Shown piece by piece: positions 45,461-54,257 of a stretch of DNA of 64,000 bases. The position numbers and the translations under genes were made by a program. The stretch comes from Geofilum rhodophaeum (GTDB lineage: Bacteria > Bacteroidota > Bacteroidia > Bacteroidales > Marinilabiliaceae), in assembly GCF_002210225.1 (NCBI RefSeq), contig NZ_MWUJ01000004.1, positions 1 to 64,000 on the forward strand, written 5' to 3'. Under the pieces are notes generated by a model. The model did not search any database. It was given only the letters and a program-made list of their open reading frames with translations, and had not been told where the DNA came from. Each line of letters starts with the position of its first letter. Position 1 is the first letter of the stretch.

Positions 45461-46507
45461 ATGAAACAGGTCAGAATTAAAGATATTGCCGAAAAGGCAG
45501 GTGTTTCGATAGGCACCGTTGACCGGGTGCTGCACAACCGGGGCGAAGTAGCTGCAGAAACCCGGGAGAAGGTACTGACCATCGCCCGGGAACTGCATTA
45601 CCAGCCCAACATTGTGGCCCAGGCTCTCACAGCCAAAAAACAATACAATCTGGCTGCACTGATGCCACGTGGGGGCAGCGACAATGTATTTTGGACCCTG
45701 CACCCCCAGGGCATCGAAAATGCCATCAAAAGTCTCCGCCCCTTTTATGTTGATGTGCGCTTCTTCTTTTTTGAATTGCACAACGAGGCCGACTTTGTGG
45801 AGAAAACCAGGGAGATTTTGGAATATCAGCCCGAAGGGGTCATTTTTGCCCCCATCCTGAAAAAAGAGTCCCTGCAATTTTGCAACGAGCTCGATGCACG
45901 CAGTATTCCTTATATCTTCATCGACACCTTTATCGAAAACGCCAACTGCCTTTCCTTTGTAGGGGAAGATGCCTACCAGGGTGGCCGCGTTGCTGCCAGT
46001 CTCATCGACTACGGCTTGCTGCCTCAAAAAGACATTTTGATTGTAAATCTGGCCAAGGATTTGGAGAACACGCAACATTTGAATCGCCGCAACCAGGGTT
46101 TCATGAGCTACTTTCTGGATACCGGAAAAAACCAGGGCATGAAAATTACAGTGGAGATTCCTGTGTCGGACCCCAAAGAAGTGGAGGAGCGTATGGATGC
46201 CATATTCCAGTCGAACCCCAACATTGGGGCCATTTTGGTAAGCAGCGCCAAAACCCACGCCATTGCCAGGTACATCGAGAGTCGCCGGCTTAAGGACCTC
46301 ATTCTGGTGGGCTACGAGCTCACCCGGAAGAACAAAGAGTTCCTGAAAAAGGGCATCATCCGCTTTCTGATTGGGCAAAAGCCCATGAAACAGTCCGAAA
46401 AGGCTGTAAAACGCATGTTTGAATACCTAACGACCGGACAGATAAGCTCCAAAAGAGAATATCAACCGGTCGAAATCATCAATGTAGAAAATGTAGACCT
46501 TTTTTAA
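45461..46507 (+). CDS. LacI family transcriptional regulator in the uronate operon
   Basis: This 348-residue protein has a LacI-type helix-turn-helix ([20 protein letters not shown], residues 4-23) and a periplasmic-binding-like effector domain (about 60-340). It lies inside the uxaC operon between dctM and uxaE, so it probably controls that operon, possibly through the palindrome at 34365. The effector is likely a uronate or hexonate; this is not visible in the sequence. It is distinct from the repressor at 33080, with a TVDRVLHN rather than TVSRALAG recognition helix end. Confidence 0.9.
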   Translation: MKQVRIKDIAEKAGVSIGTVDRVLHNRGEVAAETREKVLTIARELHYQPNIVAQALTAKKQYNLAALMPRGGSDNVFWTLHPQGIENAIKSLRPFYVDVRFFFFELHNEADFVEKTREILEYQPEGVIFAPILKKESLQFCNELDARSIPYIFIDTFIENANCLSFVGEDAYQGGRVAASLIDYGLLPQKDILIVNLAKDLENTQHLNRRNQGFMSYFLDTGKNQGMKITVEIPVSDPKEVEERMDAIFQSNPNIGAILVSSAKTHAIARYIESRRLKDLILVGYELTRKNKEFLKKGIIRFLIGQKPMKQSEKAVKRMFEYLTTGQISSKREYQPVEIINVENVDLF

Positions 46508-46517
46508 TCAATACGTT

Positions 46518-47768
46518 ATGAAACAATTATCGAAATACTCCATCGGCATGGGCGACCGCTTTGCCCACCAGGCCTCCTACCAGCTGAAAGCAGTAGTTGA
46601 AGCCACTCAGAAAGGTTTCGACATTTCCCCCGTGTGGAACAAGTCGAACCGCGAGCACACGACCATTGGCAGCGAACCTGCCGATGCACGCAAGGCAGTG
46701 GAAGCCACCATTAAGGAAATGAGCTGGAACAAGCTCTACTTTGTAGACGCCGACCACATCAATCTCGATACCGTTGACCGGTTTATGGACTCGTCGGACT
46801 TCTTTACCATCGATGTAGCTTCTTACATTGGTAAGCAGGGCGACTGTGCCAAAAAGGAGGACTTCCTGGCCAAAATGAAGCCCTTCATCGGCAGCTTCAA
46901 CATCCCGGGCATAGCCAAAGCCATTGAAGTCACCGAAGCCCAGGTCAGCACCATAGCCGACCAATACCTTTATGCCGCTTGCATGGCGGGCGAGACCTAC
47001 AAAAAAATTGCAGCAGCAAAAGGCAAGGGCAACTTCATCACTGAAGTGTCGATGGATGAAGTTCCGAATCCCCAGACTCCGGTGGAGCTTTTCTTCATCC
47101 TGGCCATGCTGGCCCATTACCAGGTACCGGCCCAAACCATTGCGCCCAAATTTACCGGTCGCTTCAACAAGGGAGTGGACTACGTAGGGGATGTTAAAGC
47201 CTTCAGCGAGGAATACGAAGCCAACCTGATGGTCATCGACTACGCCGTGGCCCAATTTGGACTGCCTGCCGAATTGAAGCTCAGCATCCATTCGGGTTCG
47301 GACAAATTCAGCATTTACGACCCCATTCGGGAATTAAGCAAGAAGCACAACAAAGGTTTCCACCTGAAAACAGCCGGAACCACCTGGCTCGAAGAGGTGA
47401 TTGGTCTGGCATTAGCCGGCGGAGAAGCCCTCGACTTTGTAAAAGAAATTTACGGCAAGGCCTTGCAGAATGTAGAGAAGCTTTGTGCACCTTACGCAGA
47501 TGTTATCGACATCGACGAAAGTCAGCTTCCCTCTGCTGAGGAAGTCGCCAAGTGGAGCAACGAAGACTTTGCCAACGCCCTGCGCCACATTCCCGGTCAC
47601 CCCCAGTACAACCCCAACCTGCGTCAGCTGGTACACGTGGGTTACAAACTGGCGGCCGACCAGATTGAACGCTACAACAGCTTGCTCGAAAAGAATGCCG
47701 ACATAGTAGGCAACTGCGTTTACGAAAACATCTACGACCGCCACTTAAAGCGCCTCCTGGCCCTTTAA
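46518..47768 (+). CDS. uxaE: Tagaturonate epimerase UxaE
   Basis: UxaE epimerises D-tagaturonate to D-fructuronate, letting galacturonate join the glucuronate route without UxaB and UxaA. The 416-residue sequence matches the UxaE family, with KYSIGMGDRFAHQ at the start, a FVDADHINLDTVDRF metal-type segment near 75-90 and LKLSIHSGSDKFS near 252-265. It is the last gene of the operon, before a strong terminator. Absence of uxaA and uxaB from the window agrees with this bypass. Confidence 0.92.
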   Translation: MKQLSKYSIGMGDRFAHQASYQLKAVVEATQKGFDISPVWNKSNREHTTIGSEPADARKAVEATIKEMSWNKLYFVDADHINLDTVDRFMDSSDFFTIDVASYIGKQGDCAKKEDFLAKMKPFIGSFNIPGIAKAIEVTEAQVSTIADQYLYAACMAGETYKKIAAAKGKGNFITEVSMDEVPNPQTPVELFFILAMLAHYQVPAQTIAPKFTGRFNKGVDYVGDVKAFSEEYEANLMVIDYAVAQFGLPAELKLSIHSGSDKFSIYDPIRELSKKHNKGFHLKTAGTTWLEEVIGLALAGGEALDFVKEIYGKALQNVEKLCAPYADVIDIDESQLPSAEEVAKWSNEDFANALRHIPGHPQYNPNLRQLVHVGYKLAADQIERYNSLLEKNADIVGNCVYENIYDRHLKRLLAL

Positions 47769-47788
47769 GCAAGGTAGCCATCATAGAC

Positions 47789-47826
47789 AAAAAGCGGCTG
47801 TCCCTTATACGGACAGCCGCTTTTTA
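47789..47826 (+). terminator. Terminator of the uxaC-uxaE operon
   Basis: A 15-bp stem (AAAAAGCGGCTGTCC and complement, 7-base loop) with a T-run lies 21 bases after the uxaE stop. The A-run makes it potentially bidirectional. Confidence 0.9.
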
Positions 47827-47894
47827 TTCGTGGGCACTTTCACCCCCACCCAACGCCGTGCTGCACTTTGACATTCGTCTGGTGAGCATTTCAT

Positions 47895-47938
47895 AAAAAA
47901 GTCCCCCTTTGCAAATGTCTTGCAAAGGGGGAGTCTTT
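47895..47938 (-). terminator. Terminator of the pectin PUL
   Basis: A 13-bp stem (TCCCCCTTTGCAA and complement, loop ATGTC) lies 31 bases after the GH28 stop; on the minus strand it is followed by a T-run. Confidence 0.88.
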
Positions 47939-47962
47939 TCTGTATTACAGAGAAACATCCTA

Positions 47963-49342
47963 TTATTGTGCCCAGGTGGGCGGACCTGCTTGTCCCCCAA
48001 TCGACACGTCTTCAAGAACAATATTTCGTGCGTCCTGCAAGTCAAAAGCGATATCGGCCTTTTCGATGGTCACATTGGTAAAATGTACATCGTGCACCTT
48101 TAATTCAGGAAAGCCATGCACCACAATACCCGCAGCTGTGGCTTCGCGACAATACACATTCTCCACAAAAACATCGTGAATGTGGGTAACGTGTCCCTCT
48201 CCCTCCTGATGATAAAAGGAGGTGATAAAGAAAGCGTCCTCCACCACATCGAGCTGCACATTATTGAAGTAGATGTTGGATATTTCACCACCCCGGTCGG
48301 GATTCGACTTGATGTACAAACCCCGCTTAAGATAACCGCCGGCAACACAATCCTCCACAAACACATTACGTACGCCCGAAGCCATTTCGCTGCCAATGAC
48401 AATGCCATGCAAGCCCTGAAGTTGACAATCGCGTACAATGATGTTTTCGGTGGGCCGTGCCATGCTGCGCCCCTCGTGATCGCGTCCCGCCTTTATGGCC
48501 ACATTATCGTCGCCATTATTGAAAACCACCTTTTCGATGAGCACATCGCGCGAATACTCCGGATCAATGCCGTCGTTGTTTTTATTATGGGCATCGAAAC
48601 GAAGGCCCCGCACGGTAACATTTTCACACATCAAAAGGTGTAGGCACCAAAAAGGCGAATCCTCGATAAGCACATCCTCAACCAGAATGTTGCGACAATC
48701 GTAAAACTGAATCAGATGCGGACGTAAATAATGCCCCTCGCCAAAGATGCGTTCCTCTAAAGGAACTGCATCGTTGTTCATTCGACGAGATAACAGCTGA
48801 CTGTCTTTTTGCTTATCGCGCCACAACTGCCAGGTTTCCGAGGACTCTCCATCAATGCGCCCCTTCCCAGTGATCGCAATATTCTCACATTGATAAGCAT
48901 AAACAAAGGGACTGTAATTGTGCAAAAGCGTTCCTTCCCAACTGGTTGGCACTACCGGCAGGTAGTGCTGCGGGTCAGAACTAAAAAAGATCCTTGCCCC
49001 TTCTTCCAGATGCAACTCAGTATTGCTTACAAAATGAATGGGACCATTGACCAGGTATTCACCGGCAGGAACCACAATACGCCCCCCACCAGCCTCCCGG
49101 CTGGCAGTCATTGCCGCAGCAAAAGCCGCCTTATTGTCGCCCAGTCCATCGGCAGATGCACCAAAATCGCTCAACAAAAAGTCCCGCTCAGGAAAGACCG
49201 GCGCCACAATGCGGGCCAGAATTTCTTCTTTGGTATCCAGCACTTGGGTTTCGTCCCCGGAGGGAGAATCGCCTTGCTGCATACATGAAGGCAAACACAT
49301 AAGGGCCAACAGGCCCAGTCCAGTCAATAAATACCTGCTCAT
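47963..49342 (-). CDS. GH28 polygalacturonase-like lipoprotein
   Basis: This 459-residue exported enzyme has a lipobox (LPSC, Cys20) and the right-handed beta-helix of GH28. Catalytic landmarks are all present: NNDGID at 255-260, GDDN at 277-280, GLHG with H312, and RGLYIKS at 340-346. GH28 inverting hydrolases cut galacturonan or release terminal galacturonate or rhamnogalacturonan units. The single domain and PUL location fit exo-type trimming of imported oligosaccharides, probably at a membrane surface; the exact linkage is not decidable. It is 11 bases after the CE12 gene. Confidence 0.92.
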   Translation of the reverse strand: MSRYLLTGLGLLALMCLPSCMQQGDSPSGDETQVLDTKEEILARIVAPVFPERDFLLSDFGASADGLGDNKAAFAAAMTASREAGGGRIVVPAGEYLVNGPIHFVSNTELHLEEGARIFFSSDPQHYLPVVPTSWEGTLLHNYSPFVYAYQCENIAITGKGRIDGESSETWQLWRDKQKDSQLLSRRMNNDAVPLEERIFGEGHYLRPHLIQFYDCRNILVEDVLIEDSPFWCLHLLMCENVTVRGLRFDAHNKNNDGIDPEYSRDVLIEKVVFNNGDDNVAIKAGRDHEGRSMARPTENIIVRDCQLQGLHGIVIGSEMASGVRNVFVEDCVAGGYLKRGLYIKSNPDRGGEISNIYFNNVQLDVVEDAFFITSFYHQEGEGHVTHIHDVFVENVYCREATAAGIVVHGFPELKVHDVHFTNVTIEKADIAFDLQDARNIVLEDVSIGGQAGPPTWAQ

Positions 49343-49353
49343 AACAGAAAAAT

Positions 49354-50166
49354 TTAGTTTTCCGGGATTTGCCCGGGAAGCTGAAGCGTCTTCAGCGCAT
49401 CAAACACCAGCTGGGCCACAACCTGGGCACCTGCCATATTAAAATGTGTATTATCAGTACGTCCTTCCGGATAGCCCGCATAAACACCCGGCTCGAGATT
49501 CATGAAATATTTAGGCCCCAGGGAATCCGGTCCCACCGGGGTAAAAGCCTTCATCGAAAGCTCATTGAGATCGATCAAAGCCACTTTGAGCTCTTCGGCC
49601 AATTCCTTCATCTTAGCAGGATAATCTCCGTGCTGATTGTACATCTGCAAATCCTCATCCCACTTATGATTACCCGTTACGGGCGTCACCAGTATGGGAA
49701 TACCACCCCTTTCTCGGGTTTGGGTAACGAACAAACGCAGGTATTCCTGGTAAGCATCGGGCGCCGTAAAGCGCTCTGGCTTATTGGCAGAGGCATCGTT
49801 GTGGCCAAATTGAATCAACACCAGATCACCTGGCTGAACAGCTTCTACAAGAGCACGCCAGCGTCCCTCCTGAAAGAAGGTCTTGGTGCTCCGACCACCA
49901 ATGGCGTGGTTATCCACCTTAACCGAATCAGAAGGGAACCATTGACGCACCTGGTCGAGACTATCGGCCACTAAAAACTCAGGCAAACGCTGTCCCCAAC
50001 CTGTCATCGGGTAACGCTTTTCCATATAATCGGCATACTTGCTGTAATCGGCAACGGTACTGTCGCCTGCCAAAAACACCGTACGCTCTTTTCTTTCCTC
50101 ATCAGTTCCACAACTCCATGCGAGCAACAAAAACACCAGCAGCAAGAATCCATTTCTTTTTCTCAT
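49354..50166 (-). CDS. CE12 rhamnogalacturonan acetylesterase-like lipoprotein
   Basis: This 270-residue SGNH-fold esterase probably removes acetyl groups from rhamnogalacturonan or galacturonan. It has a lipobox (LAWSC, Cys19), the nucleophile block GDSTVAD with Ser36, HAIGGRSTKTF, the GHND block at 121-124 and the Asp-His pair D238/H241 in TDNTHF. It is downstream of a PL1 gene and directly before GH28. A second CE12 gene lies upstream of susC, suggesting acetyl groups at different positions or at different cell locations. Confidence 0.92.
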   Translation of the reverse strand: MRKRNGFLLLVFLLLAWSCGTDEERKERTVFLAGDSTVADYSKYADYMEKRYPMTGWGQRLPEFLVADSLDQVRQWFPSDSVKVDNHAIGGRSTKTFFQEGRWRALVEAVQPGDLVLIQFGHNDASANKPERFTAPDAYQEYLRLFVTQTRERGGIPILVTPVTGNHKWDEDLQMYNQHGDYPAKMKELAEELKVALIDLNELSMKAFTPVGPDSLGPKYFMNLEPGVYAGYPEGRTDNTHFNMAGAQVVAQLVFDALKTLQLPGQIPEN

Positions 50167-50201
50167 TGTCTTAAAATTTGTTTAAAAATTGAACCATTGT
50201 C

Positions 50202-50209
50202 CAAAAATA
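50202..50209 (-). promoter_or_regulatory. Possible -7 box for the CE12-GH28 pair
   Basis: On the minus strand this reads TATTTTTG, a TAnnTTTG match 35 bases before the CE12 ATG. There is no clear -33 element, so it may be incidental. Confidence 0.3.
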
Positions 50210-50220
50210 CAAAAACAAGA

Positions 50221-51555
50221 CTAAAGGACAGAGAGACTGTTGAGGTACACTTCCAAATTGCTGTAGGTTGAGCACAAATTATACTGCCAGGCATCATCAG
50301 CGTCCTCCGGATTCAGACCCCGACTTAACTCCCAGCCATCGGGCATGCCATCCTTGTCGCTGTCGCTCAGGGCAGGGTACTGTTGCAAAGCCGGCCAGGC
50401 GCCCACTTCATCCTGACTGTCGAGAATGCCGTTGCGCCCATAGAGGGCCACGCCGTTACGTACCTCATAAACCAATCTCCGGTCCAAGGCATCGCGAACC
50501 CCCATCCCCGCCTTTTGCAAAACAGCCGTGTAGGCCTCCCGGGCATCACGCACTTCGTAATCGGACACCACAAAAGGAATGGATACCAACATACTATCAA
50601 CCGGTCCTTTGCTTTCACTTACACCCAATTTGTTATCGGCTGTAACCGCTGCGCTTCCGTCCATAACATTTCCGGAAACATAAAACCCTCCAAAAGGCGC
50701 ATAAGGTTCCACAAAACGCTCCCGTTCATCCTTTGCCGTTGCCGGACCGGGTTTAAAGTAATTGCCCACAATATTGTAGTGTCCTTCCTCGCCCGCATAA
50801 ATGGCTTTCTCTGCATAGTTGTACACCACATTATTAACAAACTCCATCAACTCCTGCTCGTCGCCCTTCAGCGTTCGGCCACCTTGTAAACGGGGATTGC
50901 GACTGGTATGGTGCACCAACAGGTTGTGATGAAAGGTCGCTTTATTTCCGCCCCAAATGCCACCATAGCCATGCTCCCCCTTGTGGTGATGCGATTCGTT
51001 CAAGGACTCACTAATGATGCACCACTGCACACTGATGTTTTCATTGTTGTAGGCCGACAAAACCTCATCGTTGCCCCAGGAAAAGCTGCAGTGATCAATG
51101 ATCACATTTTTTTGTCCGATGACCGATACCGCATCCTGCTCCACCTCGTACAAATCGCCGGGCCGAACCTTCAGGTGACGAACAATAACTTCGTTGGCCT
51201 TAATTTTCAAACCGTAGCCCTTCAAACAAACCCCATCTCCTGGCGCAGTTTGTCCCGCAATGGTAATGCTGTCGTTGTTGATGTCTAAGGGACGATTTAA
51301 AAGAATGTCGCCGGAAACTGCAAAAACAATGGTGCGTGCACCATGCTTTTGAACCCCTTTGCGAAGGCTTCCTTCCCCCTCATCATTCAGATTGGTAACA
51401 ACATAAACTTCGCCACCACGTCCCCCAACGGTGTATTTCCCGGCGCCCTCGGCACCAGGAAAGGCCAACCGACCTGTAACACAATCACTTTGCCCAAAAA
51501 CCAAGGCGGGAGTCAATAAGACTCCCAGCCCGATCATCATCAAACTTCTCTTCAT
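50221..51555 (-). CDS. PL1 family pectate lyase
   Basis: This 444-residue secreted lyase cleaves homogalacturonan by beta-elimination. A signal peptide ends near ALVFGQ, then FPGAEGAGKYTVGGRGGEVY opens the beta-helix. PL1 landmarks are IDHCSFSWGNDE (Ca2+-binding region) and SRNPRLQGGR with the catalytic arginine. The C-terminal ~60 residues carry a Ca2+-binding-like DSDKDGMPDGWE loop and the YLNSL end shared by the other PL1 enzymes here. Without lipobox or sorting domain it should be periplasmic. It is 22 bases downstream of GH105. Confidence 0.9.
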   Translation of the reverse strand: MKRSLMMIGLGVLLTPALVFGQSDCVTGRLAFPGAEGAGKYTVGGRGGEVYVVTNLNDEGEGSLRKGVQKHGARTIVFAVSGDILLNRPLDINNDSITIAGQTAPGDGVCLKGYGLKIKANEVIVRHLKVRPGDLYEVEQDAVSVIGQKNVIIDHCSFSWGNDEVLSAYNNENISVQWCIISESLNESHHHKGEHGYGGIWGGNKATFHHNLLVHHTSRNPRLQGGRTLKGDEQELMEFVNNVVYNYAEKAIYAGEEGHYNIVGNYFKPGPATAKDERERFVEPYAPFGGFYVSGNVMDGSAAVTADNKLGVSESKGPVDSMLVSIPFVVSDYEVRDAREAYTAVLQKAGMGVRDALDRRLVYEVRNGVALYGRNGILDSQDEVGAWPALQQYPALSDSDKDGMPDGWELSRGLNPEDADDAWQYNLCSTYSNLEVYLNSLSVL

Positions 51556-51577
51556 CCTCTATAACATTTTAAGTAAA

Positions 51578-52759
51578 TCACCGCTCCAACTCAATGGCGG
51601 CCATAATAAACGGGGCCACCCCTTTGGGGTCATTATCGTTCACCTTTTCAGTAATGTAATATTCGTACGACCCGTCTCGATAAGGATTGCCACCCAAACC
51701 ACAAGCGCCACAGATACTGGTCATGGTAAGCAGTCCGTCTTCCTCCTCTACAATCAGGTGCTCCAGAATATCGTCAAAAACACTGTTGGCCAAATCCAGA
51801 TAATTCTCGTTCAGATAGCCGTTTTTAGCCCCCTTGGCAAAGGTATAAGCAAACATGGCCGATCCTGAACCTTCAATATAGTTGCCTTCCTCACCCAAAT
51901 GATCCAGCACCTGATACCACAATCCCGTTTCGGGATCACGTACCTTTAATACGGCCTCTGAAACATTGTTCAGTATCCCAATGATGCTGTCGCGATCGGG
52001 ATGCGTTTTAGGCAAAAAGTCCAGCACATCCACAATGGCCATCATATACCATCCGGTAGCCCGGCTCCAGAAGTGGGGCGACTGGCCGGTAAGCGGATCG
52101 GCCCAGCGCTGCTCGCGACTCTCATCGTAGGCATGGTACAACAAGCCACTTTCTTCGTCCCGTGTAACACGGTAAGCCAGCTTAATCTCGTCGGCAACAA
52201 CGTCAAACCATTCGGGATCGTTAAACTCCTTGGCGTACTGTGCCAAAAAAGGAGAGGCCATATACAAACCGTCCAACCATATTTGGTTGGGATAAATTTT
52301 CTTATGCCAGTAACCGCCCGATTCCGTTTTGGGATGATTGCGCATCTGCTCAACATGTAATTCAATGGCATCGCGATACTTTTGCTCACCGGTACGTTTG
52401 TACAGGGTAATCACATTTTTAGCCGGATTGATGCGGTCAATGTTGTAATCGGTCTGCTTATAATGCTTTACCGAACCATCTTCCTGTACAAAGTAGTCGA
52501 TAAAAGTTTCCATGTACTCCGAATACTTCGGATCCAGGTGGCCCAAACGGTCAATGGCCTGGCCCACATACGAAACATCGTACTGCCAGCGTACCCGGGG
52601 GGCATCCATTTTCAATAAGGTATCGTAACGTGCCATAACTGAATTGGCCATACGCACGGACCAAAGTTCACCCGAGGCCTCGTTTTTTTGACCATTGCCG
52701 CATCCCGGCAAAACGGCCAAACCAAGAACCAGGGCGCCTGCATAAAGTAGTTTTTTCAT
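51578..52759 (-). CDS. GH105 unsaturated rhamnogalacturonyl/galacturonyl hydrolase, lipoprotein
   Basis: This 393-residue enzyme hydrates the unsaturated uronate left at the non-reducing end by lyases, giving 5-keto-4-deoxyuronate for KduI. A lipobox (VLPGC, Cys20) is followed by an (alpha/alpha)6 barrel, with catalytic D163 in WLDGLYM and the HAYDES segment. The RhiN/YteR group acts on rhamnogalacturonan disaccharides; whether galacturonan is also used is open. It sits between two PL1 genes and is the logical link between the pectin locus and the kdu genes. Confidence 0.92.
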   Translation of the reverse strand: MKKLLYAGALVLGLAVLPGCGNGQKNEASGELWSVRMANSVMARYDTLLKMDAPRVRWQYDVSYVGQAIDRLGHLDPKYSEYMETFIDYFVQEDGSVKHYKQTDYNIDRINPAKNVITLYKRTGEQKYRDAIELHVEQMRNHPKTESGGYWHKKIYPNQIWLDGLYMASPFLAQYAKEFNDPEWFDVVADEIKLAYRVTRDEESGLLYHAYDESREQRWADPLTGQSPHFWSRATGWYMMAIVDVLDFLPKTHPDRDSIIGILNNVSEAVLKVRDPETGLWYQVLDHLGEEGNYIEGSGSAMFAYTFAKGAKNGYLNENYLDLANSVFDDILEHLIVEEEDGLLTMTSICGACGLGGNPYRDGSYEYYITEKVNDNDPKGVAPFIMAAIELER

Positions 52760-52777
52760 CGATTTATCGTATTAAAT

Positions 52778-54196
52778 TTAATATCCAAATCCAATTTTCT
52801 CCTTCACCAGCTCGTTGAGATAGACTTCGAGATTGGTGTAAGAGTCACTCAAACCATAGGCAGATCCATCTTCAGGAGCATCAGGATTGAGACCTTTCGT
52901 GGATTCCCAGGCGTCGGGCATTCCGTCCCCATCAGAATCAAGAGGAGAATCAACAGCATCATAATCAGGCCATCCGCCTACTGTCTCCTGAGAATCAATA
53001 ATGCCACTATCTTCTCCATAGGCACCACCATAAGTAGCCGTTCCAGCGCTGACCTCCTCAATAATTCTTGCATCAACGAGATCGCGATAAATACTCATTC
53101 CAACATGATCAAGAACTTTTACATAAGCTTCTTCGGCAGACTCAACATTCACTTCAGTGATGGAAAATGGCGTCTCTACACCTAAAGCCGCTTTGTCGCC
53201 TCCATCTTTCAAATCAATGCCGGCCCAATTCTCAGCACTCACCGAAGGGTAACCCTCCACATAATTGCCACTAACATAAAAACGGCCATAGTCATTTCCC
53301 TTATAGGCCTGAAAAATACGGCTTTTATTACTGGTAGTAGCAGGCCCAGCCTTGTAATAATTATTGATGATGTTGTATTGACCATCCTCTCCCCCATAAG
53401 CGGAGTTGTCGCCCCAATTATAAATGACATTATTGACCATTTCTGCACGCTCCCGCGTAATACCATCGCGTACCCCATAAAATCTGGGATTGCGACTTTT
53501 ATGATGGGCAAGCAAGTTATGGTGAAAACTGGCATTGTAGCCTCCCCATAGGCCACCATACCCGTGAGCTCCCTTGTCGTGCACCGACTCGTTCAAACTC
53601 TCGGCGATCAAGCTCCACTGCAACGTAAAATTCTCATTATTGTAGAAAGACGCGCACTCATCGGTACTCCAACTCATTGAACAATGGTCTATGATAATGT
53701 TTTTATGACCGCGCCCCCAAACAGCATCATCCTCCGTTGCGCTGACATCGCCCAAGCGGAAACGTAAAAAACGAATAACAACATTGTCGGCTTCCACCAC
53801 TACAGGCTGATCCCTAAGCGTTATCCCAGCACCGGGAGCCGTTTGTCCGGCAATAGTCAAGTCGCCTCGCGAAATACGTAAGGGGCTGTTCAATCGGATG
53901 GTGCCGTTAACAGCAAAAACTATCGTGCGCGCGCCAAACTGACTTACTGCATGTCGCAAGGACCCCTCACGAAAAGTATCCTCAAGGGTAGAAACTACAT
54001 ATACATCCCCACCGGCCCCACCAAGTGTGTACATCCCCCCACCTTCCGCGCCGGGAAAAGAAGGAATTTGCGAACGATCGGGAAGTTCTGTCTCGTCGCC
54101 AGGTCCGGGATCCGGTTCCTGTAGATCATCGTCATTGCCGGAGCATCCCATCAAAACAACCAAAGGCAACATCCAACTCCACCGCAATTTTTTCAT
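52778..54196 (-). CDS. PL1 family pectate lyase lipoprotein
   Basis: This 472-residue lyase has a lipobox (VVLMGC, Cys18) and an acidic linker (NDDDLQEPDPGPGDE) typical of surface-exposed Bacteroidota lipoproteins (export signal), so it may act on the cell surface before SusCD uptake. The PL1 core shows FPGAEGGGMYTLGGAGG, IDHCSMSWSTDE and KSRNPRFYGVR. The C-terminus again has DSDGDGMPDAWE and a YLNELV end. It follows the DUF4957-like gene after a possible attenuating terminator and is paralogous to the other PL1 enzymes in the window. Confidence 0.92.
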   Translation of the reverse strand: MKKLRWSWMLPLVVLMGCSGNDDDLQEPDPGPGDETELPDRSQIPSFPGAEGGGMYTLGGAGGDVYVVSTLEDTFREGSLRHAVSQFGARTIVFAVNGTIRLNSPLRISRGDLTIAGQTAPGAGITLRDQPVVVEADNVVIRFLRFRLGDVSATEDDAVWGRGHKNIIIDHCSMSWSTDECASFYNNENFTLQWSLIAESLNESVHDKGAHGYGGLWGGYNASFHHNLLAHHKSRNPRFYGVRDGITRERAEMVNNVIYNWGDNSAYGGEDGQYNIINNYYKAGPATTSNKSRIFQAYKGNDYGRFYVSGNYVEGYPSVSAENWAGIDLKDGGDKAALGVETPFSITEVNVESAEEAYVKVLDHVGMSIYRDLVDARIIEEVSAGTATYGGAYGEDSGIIDSQETVGGWPDYDAVDSPLDSDGDGMPDAWESTKGLNPDAPEDGSAYGLSDSYTNLEVYLNELVKEKIGFGY

Positions 54197-54210
54197 AGTA
54201 ATAACAAGTA

Positions 54211-54240
54211 AAAAGGGAACAGCACAAAGGCTGCCCCTTT
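54211..54240 (-). terminator. Possible attenuating terminator inside the PUL
   Basis: On the minus strand AAAGGGGCAGC pairs with GCTGTTCCCTTT (one G-U pair and one bulge) followed by TTTTT. It lies after the susC-susD-DUF4957 genes, so it may keep those transcripts above the enzyme genes. Confidence 0.55.
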
Positions 54241-54257
54241 AATTAAACAAACTCAGA

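Noticed and set aside
47824-48045. A small 73-codon minus-strand ORF between uxaE and GH28
   Set aside because: It spans the terminator hairpin and the GH28 3' end and has no signal, motif or promoter of its own.
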